Program-made: the position numbers and the translations under genes
Origin: Bacillota bacterium
GTDB taxonomy: Bacteria > Bacillota > Desulfitobacteriia > Desulfitobacteriales > Desulfitobacteriaceae
Assembly (NCBI GenBank): GCA_023390635.1
Contig: JAEWCM010000042.1
Span: forward strand, 1 to 11,999
Reading direction: 5' to 3'
DNA: 11,999 nucleotides
Shown here: positions 1-5,770 of the stretch, piece by piece
How positions within the stretch are numbered: position 1 is the first letter of the stretch
How the letters are laid out: the number at the start of each line of letters is the position of its first letter
Notes under the pieces: generated by a model
Seen by the model: the letters and a program-made list of their open reading frames with translations, nothing else
Database searches by the model: none
Told to the model about the DNA's origin: nothing

Positions 1-350
1 AGGTTACCGCATTCGCTCAGCTTCTTAATTTCTTGCAAACCTAGATTTTTTAAGTCATCAACCGATGGCTTGTTTTGCTGTGCCCACTTGGTTTTGCTGC
101 TACTCCTAACTGATTATTTCAGACTTAACAAACTCCTTAGTTGATCTTCAAAGGTCAGCGCTGAATTTTTTGCTGCTACTTATCCTCTATGTTCTAAATC
201 TCTCTCCCGTTTAGAAAAATGCCTCCCTATAGTTTATCGGAAGTTCATTAAATTCATATTAAGAAAAAGTATAGCATGTTATAAATATTACTACAATTTG
301 TATACTTTGTTATTTCCTCTATTCCGATTAGATATGATGCCTAAAATGGA
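1..350. other. Gene-poor AT-rich left flank
   Basis: No convincing complete gene is visible. On the minus strand a frame stays open from about position 116 to the left edge, reading roughly SKTKWAQQNKPSVDDLKN and onward, but I find no start codon or ribosome site for it. A second open stretch in the same frame (about 118-181, ending FEDQLRSLLSLK then stop) precedes it. The two are separated by a stop codon and share a direct repeat, TTTTGCTGCTACT on the plus strand at about 92-104 and 167-179. This could be a decayed gene end, but I cannot name a family. From about 240 onward the DNA is very AT-rich and looks like promoter DNA for the next gene. Confidence 0.4.
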
Positions 351-351
351 T

Positions 352-357
352 TATAAT
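352..357 (+). promoter_or_regulatory. Candidate -10 box for the cinA-like gene
   Basis: A consensus TATAAT lies 58 bases before the start codon in AT-rich DNA. The matching -35 position (TTAGAT at about 328-333, spacer 18) is poor, so the promoter call is tentative. A start site near 364 would give a leader of about 50 nt containing the palindrome at 384-402. Confidence 0.35.
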
Positions 358-383
358 AAAGAACATAAATCTAAATGAAAGAT

Positions 384-402
384 GATAATTAATATGATTA
401 TC
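384..402. promoter_or_regulatory. Fur-box-like palindrome in the cinA leader
   Basis: The 19 bases have perfect 6-bp outer arms, GATAAT and ATTATC, and agree at 15 of 19 positions with the classical Fur box. They lie between the candidate -10 and the Shine-Dalgarno sequence AGGAAGGA (403-410), where a bound repressor would block transcription. AT-rich DNA produces such palindromes by chance, so this is only a candidate operator. Confidence 0.3.
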
Positions 403-415
403 AGGAAGGATTATT

Positions 416-1189
416 ATGATCGCTGAAATCGTTTGCGTAGGAACGGAATTGCTGCTAGGAGACATTGTCAACACCAATGCCCAATTTCTGGCTCAGGAGT
501 TAGCTCATTTAGGAATTGAAGTGCATTATCAGACGGTCGTAGGAGACAACCCGCAACGCATTAAAAACGCCTTGGACATCGCCTTTAGCCGGGCAGACAC
601 TATCATCACCACGGGAGGCTTAGGTCCAACCAAGGATGATTTGACCAAAGAAGTGGTATCAGGCTATTTTCATAAAGAGCTTATCCTCGACGAACCTGCT
701 CTGGAAATGATGAAAAAACGATTGCAACAACGGCTGGGAAGCTGCGTAATCAGCGAAAGCAATCGCAAGCAGGCCTTCCTTCCTGAAGGATCGCTCATTC
801 TCTACAACCATCATGGTACGGCTCCCGGCTGTATCGTAGAAGAGCAGGGAAAAACTGTCATTATTTTGCCTGGCCCGCCTAAGGAAATGAGACCGATGTT
901 TGAGCAATGTATTGACTTATATCTAAAACACCGTACGGACAAAACCTTCGTGTCTGTTACGATTCGACTGAACGGTATCGGAGAATCTGCAGCGGCAGAT
1001 AAGGTTACCCATTTGTTAGACGGAAGCAATCCCACTGTAGCTCCTTATGCCAAAGAGGATGGCGTGACTTTCAGAATTACAGCCTCTGCGCCTACCCGGG
1101 ACGAAGCCATTGAATTAATCAATCCGGTAGTTGAAGAGATGAAAGAACTTTTAACCGGCCTCATTGTCGAAATCAGCGAACCTAAATAA
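416..1189 (+). CDS. CinA N-terminal (molybdopterin-binding-like) domain protein
   Basis: The 257-residue product matches the N-terminal COG1058 domain of CinA, a MoCF_biosynth/MogA-like fold. In characterised CinA proteins this domain hydrolyses pyrophosphate bonds in nucleotides such as ADP-ribose. Visible family motifs are GTELLLGDIVNTNAQ (residues 9-23), TTGGLGPTKDD (65-75), GTAPG (134-138) and LPGPPKEM (151-158). Full-length CinA is about 410-420 residues with a C-terminal nicotinamide-nucleotide amidase (PncC) domain. Here the protein stops cleanly after ISEPK and a terminator follows within 10 bases, so the amidase half is absent. The start is supported by AGGAAGGA 5 nt upstream of ATG. 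The gene is monocistronic. Its precise substrate cannot be told from sequence, so I give no gene symbol. Confidence 0.9.
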   Translation: MIAEIVCVGTELLLGDIVNTNAQFLAQELAHLGIEVHYQTVVGDNPQRIKNALDIAFSRADTIITTGGLGPTKDDLTKEVVSGYFHKELILDEPALEMMKKRLQQRLGSCVISESNRKQAFLPEGSLILYNHHGTAPGCIVEEQGKTVIILPGPPKEMRPMFEQCIDLYLKHRTDKTFVSVTIRLNGIGESAAADKVTHLLDGSNPTVAPYAKEDGVTFRITASAPTRDEAIELINPVVEEMKELLTGLIVEISEPK

Positions 1190-1195
1190 TAGCCG

Positions 1196-1243
1196 AAAAA
1201 GGGATGCTGTGGTCTTTGAACCTTGACCACAACATCCCTTTTT
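1196..1243. terminator. Bidirectional intrinsic terminator between cinA-like gene and leuA
   Basis: An inverted repeat with 19-bp arms (1196-1214 and 1225-1243), one mismatch and a 10-nt loop is bounded by AAAAA on the left and TTTTT on the right. It therefore carries a U-tract when read from either strand. It lies 6 bp after the cinA-like stop codon and 47 bp after the convergent leuA stop codon, so it probably ends both transcripts. Confidence 0.88.
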
Positions 1244-1290
1244 CAAAAGTTTTATTATGAAATTATCATCAGCTCATTATTAGTTTTGGC

Positions 1291-2958
1291 TTACTTGCTC
1301 TCATTTATCTTATTAATAGCACTGAACAAAGCCTTGATCGAAGAGGCGATTATATCATTATGAATGCCGCAGCCCCAATAAACCTTTCCGCTTGGCGCGG
1401 TGATTCCTACATAAGATACAGCCTGAGATTTGGAACCAATCTCCAAAGCATGTTCTTTATACAGAAGGTTGGAATACTCGATTCCCAGGTTAGTCACCAG
1501 CGCGTTACTGACTGCGTCCAGGCGTCCATTTCCTTCCCCAGCCAGTTCTTTACGCTCACCGTTAATCTGCACCGTGACGTCGGCATGAAAGTCATCGTTT
1601 GTTCTTCTGAAATGGTAATCAAGCATTTGCAGCGGACTTTCCAGGTTAACATATTCTTTAACAAAAATATCTTTAATTTCATCAGGCATGAGCTCTTTAT
1701 GAAGATGATCGGATACACTTTTCACCCTGTACCCGAAATCTTCCCGCATCTTAGCCGGCAGGTCAAGACCATATTTTTGTTCCAGCAGGTAGCCGATTCC
1801 ACCTTTACCAGACTGGCTGTTGATACGGATCACATCACTTTCATATTCCCTGCCGATATCCTCAGGGTCAATCAGCAAGTAGGGAACATCCCAATGTGCG
1901 CACTCTCTTTCTTCCCGCCACTTCATTCCCTTGGCAATGGCGTCCTGATGGGAACCGGAAAAAGCGGCAAAAACCAGCTTACCACCATAAGGATGTCTCT
2001 CATGCACCTTAATCTTGGTCATTCTCTCATAGACTTCCGTAACCTCCTGGATGTTTTCCATATTAAGCTTAGGATCTACTCCCTGGGAAAACATATTGAG
2101 AGCCAGGGTGACCAGATCCACATTTCCTGTCCGTTCACCATTGCCGAATAGGGTCCCTTCAATTCTCTGTCCGCCTGCCAGAATGCCCATTTCCGCATCA
2201 GCCACGGCACATCCCCTGTCATTATGGGGATGGAGGGATAGAATCACATGCTCCCTGTAATGCAAATGCTCACTCATATACTCAACCTGGCTGGCATAAA
2301 CGTGGGGCATAGACAGGGAGACCGTCACAGGGAGATTGATGATAACCGGATTCTCCTTTGTTGGCTGAAAAACATCCAATACCTGATTGCAAATATCCAA
2401 AGCAAAATCAATTTCCGTTCCTGTAAAGCTTTCAGGGGAATACTCAAATTTGAAGTTGCCGGGAGTTTTCGCTGCATATTCTTTGAGCAGTTTAGCACCC
2501 AACACAGCAATCTCCACCACTTCTTCCTTGGACTTCCTGAATACCTGCTCCCGTTGTGCAACAGAAGTGGAATTATAAAGATGGACAACTGCCGATTTAG
2601 CCCCTTCCAAAGCTTCAAAAGTCTTTTTAATGATATGCTCTCTTGATTGGGTCAGCACCTGAATGGTTACGTCATCAGGAATCAGCTTCTGCTCAATCAA
2701 GGTGCGCAAGAACTCATATTCTGTTTCCGAAGCAGCCGGAAAGCCTACTTCGATTTCCTTAAAACCTATCTTTAAAAGCAGTTGGAAATATTCCAGCTTT
2801 TCTTCCAGGCTCATAGGCACCACTAAAGCCTGGTTCCCATCCCGCAGATCAACACTGCACCAGATCGGTGCTTCGCTGATATATTCTTTCTGAGCCCATT
2901 TAAGGCTTGGGGTAGGGGGCATAAAGTAACCCCTGGCATATTTCTCAACATTTTTCAT
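1291..2958 (-). CDS. leuA: 2-isopropylmalate synthase, type 2 (LeuA)
   Basis: This enzyme condenses acetyl-CoA with 2-ketoisovalerate to 2-isopropylmalate, the first committed step of leucine biosynthesis in the cytoplasm. The 555-residue length and overall sequence fit the yeast/Mycobacterium-like type-2 subgroup. The catalytic HMGL-like TIM barrel shows DLRDGNQAL (residues 37-45), the metal-binding HPHND (243-247) and GNGERTGNVDL (272-282). SGSHQDAI (334-341) falls in the linker region. The C-terminal region with GEGNGRLDAV (474-483) matches the LeuA dimer/allosteric domain that usually gives leucine feedback inhibition. The start ATG at 2958 has AAGGAGG at 2967-2973, 8 nt away. The gene stands alone, without leuBCD or ilv neighbours, and has its own T-box leader. 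Confidence 0.96.
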   Translation of the reverse strand: MKNVEKYARGYFMPPTPSLKWAQKEYISEAPIWCSVDLRDGNQALVVPMSLEEKLEYFQLLLKIGFKEIEVGFPAASETEYEFLRTLIEQKLIPDDVTIQVLTQSREHIIKKTFEALEGAKSAVVHLYNSTSVAQREQVFRKSKEEVVEIAVLGAKLLKEYAAKTPGNFKFEYSPESFTGTEIDFALDICNQVLDVFQPTKENPVIINLPVTVSLSMPHVYASQVEYMSEHLHYREHVILSLHPHNDRGCAVADAEMGILAGGQRIEGTLFGNGERTGNVDLVTLALNMFSQGVDPKLNMENIQEVTEVYERMTKIKVHERHPYGGKLVFAAFSGSHQDAIAKGMKWREERECAHWDVPYLLIDPEDIGREYESDVIRINSQSGKGGIGYLLEQKYGLDLPAKMREDFGYRVKSVSDHLHKELMPDEIKDIFVKEYVNLESPLQMLDYHFRRTNDDFHADVTVQINGERKELAGEGNGRLDAVSNALVTNLGIEYSNLLYKEHALEIGSKSQAVSYVGITAPSGKVYWGCGIHNDIIASSIKALFSAINKINESK

Positions 2959-2966
2959 TATAAAGT

Positions 2967-2973
2967 CCTCCTT
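2967..2973 (-). promoter_or_regulatory. leuA ribosome binding site
   Basis: AAGGAGG on the minus strand, 8 nt before the ATG, fixes the leuA start. It lies outside the T-box terminator hairpin, so control is expected to be transcriptional. Confidence 0.85.
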
Positions 2974-2998
2974 CTCTCTGCTTTTAACTTTAACTTGG

Positions 2999-3046
2999 AA
3001 AAATAAAAAAGCCTTTCATCTCTACTTAATCATAGAGACGAAAGAC
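2999..3046 (-). terminator. T-box-controlled terminator before leuA
   Basis: On the minus strand a 14-bp stem including two G-U pairs (arms 3033-3046 and 3011-3024) is followed by TTTTTTATTTTT (3010-2999). It sits directly downstream of the T-box core and would be replaced by the antiterminator when uncharged tRNA-Leu binds. Confidence 0.9.
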
Positions 3047-3312
3047 TTAAAATCTTACGCGGTACCACTCCAGTTCATATCAAAACGATATGCACTCTTC
3101 ACAGATACGGGCTTACTGAAAAACCTTATATCCTCCTATTATAACGGTTAGGCTCCGGCTCCGCCTACTCTCCGGTGATTTCAGCAAGCTACTCCAAGGC
3201 GAGTTCGAATTTTTCGTCACGGCTGTTTCACACCAACCAACAGCTCTCTTGATCATCGGAAAAATTCTAATATTCCTTCTCAACGTATTTAAAATTTCAT
3301 ATTTAAATGTTG
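2999..3312 (-). ncRNA. Leucine T-box riboswitch leader
   Basis: The minus-strand leader has all the main T-box parts. The core AACTGGAGTGGTACCGCG (3058-3075) differs at one position from the usual AANNNGGGTGGNACCGCG consensus. A GGTGTGAA distal Stem I motif lies at 3227-3234. A specifier region GAA-CUC-GCC is followed by GGAGUAGC, with CUC (Leu) at 3201-3203. The antiterminator bulge reads UGGU, which would pair with an ACCA tRNA end, matching the A73 discriminator of tRNA-Leu. The 5' end is inferred from the promoter and the specifier from its position, not from a computed fold. Confidence 0.9.
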
Positions 3313-3318
3313 GAAATT

Positions 3319-3346
3319 ATTATATCACACTGCCTGGATTTATCAA
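3319..3346 (-). promoter_or_regulatory. leuA promoter
   Basis: On the minus strand, TTGATA (3341-3346) and a consensus TATAAT (3319-3324) are 16 bp apart, with a TG one base before the -10 (extended -10). The predicted start near 3312 places the whole T-box in the transcript. Confidence 0.8.
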
Positions 3347-3609
3347 GGGAAATCTTCAAAGGATGAAAAATATAGTCATAAGGACTGGACGCACTGGGGC
3401 GGGAGTCGCTTAACGCACAACGCTGCGCCGGAAACCCCGCTGCTTTCAGATAGTGAACCTCCGGCTCCGCATACCGCAAACGCGGCGTGCGGCATAGCGC
3501 CCCTCTGCCCAATTCCTCCGCTTTTGTGCCTCAAGCAACCTTTTCGGGGCTTCTGTATTCGTTTGGAAATATTCTGGGGTCCTTAAATCTTTCAGAGGTA
3601 TAATTCTGT
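3347..3609. other. GC-rich spacer with hairpin
   Basis: No credible gene is visible. The part from about 3385 to 3540 is much richer in G and C than its surroundings. It contains a hairpin with 11-nt arms (3467-3477 and 3482-3492, 9 Watson-Crick pairs, one wobble and one mismatch, loop AAAC) but no U-tract. A 69-residue open frame across it on the minus strand has no ribosome site, overlaps the leuA promoter and resembles no family I know. Confidence 0.5.
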
Positions 3610-3861
3610 TTACAGAGAAGGGGTAAGAGGAGTTATTTCGATGCTTCCACTGGCATTAGGGAGGAACAGGCTGTTTTCCATGCCTTCAGAGACTGTTACA
3701 GCTTCTTCATCAGCATCAGGTATCATAATAGGCAAGGTTTCTCCCTGGTCGTAAGTCCCCCGGTCAGTGCCAGTTGCCGGAGATGTTCCGGCCGAGAAAA
3801 CCGCCAGGCAGCCTGCCATAATCAGAAATATAGACAAACCGGCCAGAACAACTTTTTTCAT
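3610..3861 (-). CDS. Small secreted or lipoprotein-like hypothetical protein
   Basis: I do not recognise the family. The 83-residue product starts MKKVVLAGLSIFLIMAGC: a positive n-region, a hydrophobic core and a Cys after Met-Ala-Gly at residue 18. This resembles a lipobox, but Met at -3 is uncommon, so signal peptidase I cleavage further on (after AVFSAG) is also possible. The mature part is short, acidic and probably disordered, with many Ser, Thr, Pro, Glu and Asp. A longer frame begins at a TTG (3879), but GGAGAGG sits 9 nt before the ATG at 3861 and overlaps those extra codons, so I prefer the ATG. No terminator is obvious, so read-through toward leuA is possible. Confidence 0.6.
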   Translation of the reverse strand: MKKVVLAGLSIFLIMAGCLAVFSAGTSPATGTDRGTYDQGETLPIMIPDADEEAVTVSEGMENSLFLPNASGSIEITPLTPSL

Positions 3862-3935
3862 CCAATCCACCCTCTCCAAAATTCAACCAATCATTATCAT
3901 CTGATTCATTAAGATTCCTGCATTAAAATTGAATA

Positions 3936-4135
3936 CTAAATAATATTATCAAAATTCAACACATCAAACTCAAAACCTTCCTCCCCAGAATTTTTATGCT
4001 TTGTCACAATAACATATTCTCCAGAAGGTTCAATCTGAAAATTGATAATCCTAATCTGCTTTCACCGGAATTATCGCCGGAGTAAATACTCGTATCACGG
4101 TTTTCCGGACTTCTAACACTGGTGTAGTAGATTTT
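3936..4135 (-). pseudogene. Frameshifted C-terminal remnant of an unidentified gene
   Basis: On the minus strand one frame reads KIYYTSVRSPENRDTSIYSG and on to GDNSGESRL (from 4135). A second frame takes over near 4050-4057 with IINFQIEPSGEYVIVTKHKN, ending FEFDVLNFDNII and a TAG stop at 3936-3938. Supplying one missing base near 4053 would join them into about 66 residues of protein-like sequence. The upstream frame is closed by a stop next to the 44-bp palindrome and has no start codon, so only the tail of a former gene seems to survive. I cannot name the family. The alternative is chance open frames; the amino-acid composition argues mildly against that. Confidence 0.45.
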
Positions 4136-4146
4136 CTAAATATAAC

Positions 4147-4190
4147 AGCATGTCCAAGAATCGGCGACGTCGCCGATTCTTGGACATGCT
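4147..4190. repeat. Perfect 44-bp palindrome after the dehydrogenase gene
   Basis: Two 22-base arms (4147-4168 and 4169-4190) are exact reverse complements with no spacer. The palindrome starts 4 bp beyond the dehydrogenase stop codon. As RNA it would fold into a very stable hairpin and may end or protect the dehydrogenase transcript. No U-tract follows on the minus strand, so it is not a standard intrinsic terminator. Confidence 0.9.
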
Positions 4191-4194
4191 AAAC

Positions 4195-5139
4195 CTATTG
4201 AATGAAAGCCCGCACCGTATCCGCACTCCGCTCCATCTCCTCGACCTCACTGTCGGCAAGGGGAAACTCCAGTTTGCGGGAAATCCCTTGATTAGATACA
4301 ACACAAGGGATGCTGAGGGCCACTCCGCTGATCCCGTATTCTCCGCTCAGGGTGGTAGAGACGGGTACGATGCTCTGCTCGTTGAGGAGAATCGCCTTCA
4401 CCAGCCTGCTCACGCTCATGGCCACCCCTGTATTTGTATATCCCTTCAAGTTAATAATCTCCCAGCCCGCCTCCCTGACCTCCTTAATCACCTGCTCCTG
4501 ATCCAGCGGTTCGGTGACGGAGAAAATCTCATCTGCCCTGGGCAGGGAGATTCCGGCAATGCTCACCAGACTCCAGGCCGCAAAGGCTGTTTTGCCATGC
4601 TCGCCCAATATGTATCCGTGTACATTTTTAGTATCCACCCCATACCGCATGGCAATAATATGCCGGAAACGGGCTGTGTCTAATAATGTTCCTGTGCCGA
4701 TAATCAGGCTTCGGGGATAGTCGAATTCATTCTGGGCTACATAAGTAGCTACATCCAAAGGATTTGTAACCACAATAATAATCGCTTCTTTGGTGTAGGA
4801 ACTGATACTTTTCATGACCTCTCTCATTACTTTCACATTCTTCTTGGTCAGTACCAGCCGGTCTTCCGCCTCTCCCGGTTTTATGGAAGGGCCAGCGGTC
4901 ACCACCACAATCTGGGCATCCCGGCAATCGGCATATTCTCCCGCATGGATTCTCACATTGGGACTATAGGTAAACGATGTGGTATGGCTGGCATCCATTG
5001 CTTCCCCTCGCGCCTTTTGTTCATTCTGATCCACAATCACGATCTCGGAAAGCAGGTTGAGAGCCATTACTGAATTAAGGACTGCCGATCCTACCATCCC
5101 CGCACCGATAATCACCAGTTTATTTTTGATGAAATTCAT
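4195..5139 (-). CDS. L-lactate/malate dehydrogenase-family NAD-dependent oxidoreductase
   Basis: The 314-residue protein is a member of the LDH/MDH superfamily of NAD-linked 2-hydroxyacid dehydrogenases. It has the Rossmann motif GAGMVGS (12-18), Asp37 in the position that favours NAD, NPLD (126-129), the substrate/relay pair D154 and R157, and the catalytic His181 in GEHG. The specificity loop is unusual. It reads TAGPSIKPGEAEDR (81-94), with Ile86 where lactate dehydrogenases carry Gln and malate dehydrogenases Arg, and it appears about two residues longer than usual before R94. The true substrate may therefore be another 2-hydroxy/2-oxo acid, for example a branched-chain one as in L-2-hydroxyisocaproate dehydrogenases. 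The ATG at 5139 has AGGAGG at 5147-5152, 7 nt away. It diverges from the padR operon. Confidence 0.88.
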   Translation of the reverse strand: MNFIKNKLVIIGAGMVGSAVLNSVMALNLLSEIVIVDQNEQKARGEAMDASHTTSFTYSPNVRIHAGEYADCRDAQIVVVTAGPSIKPGEAEDRLVLTKKNVKVMREVMKSISSYTKEAIIIVVTNPLDVATYVAQNEFDYPRSLIIGTGTLLDTARFRHIIAMRYGVDTKNVHGYILGEHGKTAFAAWSLVSIAGISLPRADEIFSVTEPLDQEQVIKEVREAGWEIINLKGYTNTGVAMSVSRLVKAILLNEQSIVPVSTTLSGEYGISGVALSIPCVVSNQGISRKLEFPLADSEVEEMERSADTVRAFIQ

Positions 5140-5174
5140 AACTCATCCTCCTGCACAGCTCTGCTGCAAGCTCT

Positions 5175-5303
5175 TTATTTCTGCAAATTCAATACCTCCT
5201 TAAATCTTTTCTCGAAATCTGCCAACTTATACTCTAAATCCGGAGATGAGGCTGCAGCAAGATAATTTAAAAGAAGGGGAAGCACTGAATGATCTCCGCT
5301 CAT
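5175..5303 (-). CDS. Possible 42-residue small protein upstream of the dehydrogenase
   Basis: An ATG at 5303 opens a 42-codon frame ending in TAA at 5175-5177, 35 bp before the dehydrogenase start and on the same strand. The product begins MSGDHSVLPLLLNYLAAA and ends in a charged, amphipathic-looking helix (DLEYKLADFEKRFKEVLNL, residues 22-40). An AAGGGG about 8-10 nt upstream could serve as a weak ribosome site. Both that site and the ATG lie within a 19-bp perfect hairpin, so translation would be masked unless the hairpin opens. I recognise no family. It could instead be the tail of a lost gene or a chance frame. Confidence 0.35.
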   Translation of the reverse strand: MSGDHSVLPLLLNYLAAASSPDLEYKLADFEKRFKEVLNLQK

Positions 5304-5318
5304 TCAGTGCTTCCCCTT
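5274..5318. repeat. 19-bp perfect hairpin in the divergent intergenic region
   Basis: Arms 5274-5292 and 5300-5318 are exact reverse complements around a 7-nt loop. Read on the minus strand, a T-rich tract (CTTTTAAATT) follows, so it could act as a terminator or attenuator in that direction. Read on the plus strand no U-tract follows. No gene upstream on either strand obviously needs a terminator here. Confidence 0.85.
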
Positions 5319-5363
5319 GTCTTGGGTCAGTTTTATCTTACGACAATTTCATTTCTAAATTAT

Positions 5364-5404
5364 GTATAACATATTACATTGACACACATAGTAATATGTT
5401 ATAC
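5364..5404. promoter_or_regulatory. Inverted-repeat operator of the padR operon
   Basis: Two exact 14-base inverted arms (5364-5377, GTATAACATATTAC; and 5391-5404) flank a 13-base centre that contains the -35 box TTGACA. A protein dimer bound here would cover the -35 and reach the -10. PadR-family repressors typically bind AT-rich inverted repeats at their own promoters, so autoregulation by the adjacent PadR is the natural inference. Confidence 0.75.
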
Positions 5405-5407
5405 GAT
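5379..5407 (+). promoter_or_regulatory. padR operon promoter
   Basis: TTGACA (5379-5384) and TACGAT (5402-5407, 4 of 6 matches to TATAAT) are separated by 17 bp. The start site would fall near 5414, so the leader is very short and starts at about the Shine-Dalgarno GAGGAGG (5414-5420). Interleaving with the inverted repeat supports it as the regulated promoter. Confidence 0.65.
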
Positions 5408-5428
5408 GTCAGTGAGGAGGTCGATCCA

Positions 5429-5770
5429 ATGAATGATTCCATTAGCAGTGATTTAATTCGCGGCCATATTGATACCATTATCCTGCGTATTTTAATGGAT
5501 GGGGATAATTACGGATATGAAATTATCAAAGCCATCAGCTCCATCAGCAACGGCCTGTATGAATTGAAGGAACCGTCCCTCTATACCAGTCTGAAACGAT
5601 TGGAGAAAGAAAGTCTGATTGAGTCCTATTGGGGTGATGAAAGCCAGGGCGGGCGGCGCAAATACTATCGAATCACAGACTCAGGCAAGGCAGCCTACCA
5701 TCAGGCAGCGGCTGACTGGAAAGTGGCCCGTGATTTGATCACTCAGATGATTGAAAGGAGTCCGGAATGA
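5429..5770 (+). CDS. PadR-family transcriptional regulator
   Basis: The 113-residue protein is a small PadR-type winged-helix regulator. The N-terminal part (RGHIDTIILRILMDGDNYGYEIIKAI, about residues 11-36) and the recognition helix/wing region with EPSLYTSLKRLEKESLIES, GGRRKYYRITDSGK are characteristic. A short C-terminal helix would serve dimerisation. The start is placed at the ATG at 5429, 8 nt after GAGGAGG. The longer frame opening at 5246 would run through the hairpin and the promoter and lacks a ribosome site. The stop overlaps the next gene's start (ATGATGA), so the genes are translationally coupled. It probably represses its own operon through the inverted repeat. The signal is unknown. 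Confidence 0.92.
   Translation: MNDSISSDLIRGHIDTIILRILMDGDNYGYEIIKAISSISNGLYELKEPSLYTSLKRLEKESLIESYWGDESQGGRRKYYRITDSGKAAYHQAAADWKVARDLITQMIERSPE

Noticed and set aside
1..181. Transposase end at the left edge
   Set aside because: Short open stretches and a 13-base direct repeat are visible, but there are no recognisable catalytic motifs or terminal inverted repeats, so a mobile-element call is not supported.
1360..2151. Long plus-strand open frame antisense to leuA
   Set aside because: It lies entirely within an unmistakable leuA gene on the other strand and has no family features. It is a shadow of leuA codon bias.
3303..3512. 69-residue minus-strand open frame in the GC-rich spacer
   Set aside because: No ribosome site, it includes the leuA promoter, and its content reflects GC-rich hairpin sequence.
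3862..3879. TTG start for the small secreted protein
   Set aside because: The six extra codons overlap the Shine-Dalgarno GGAGAGG, and the signal peptide begins properly at MKK.
5246..5428. N-terminal extension of the padR reading frame
   Set aside because: It would translate through a 19-bp hairpin, the promoter and the operator, and it has no ribosome site. GAGGAGG before the ATG at 5429 gives the normal PadR start.
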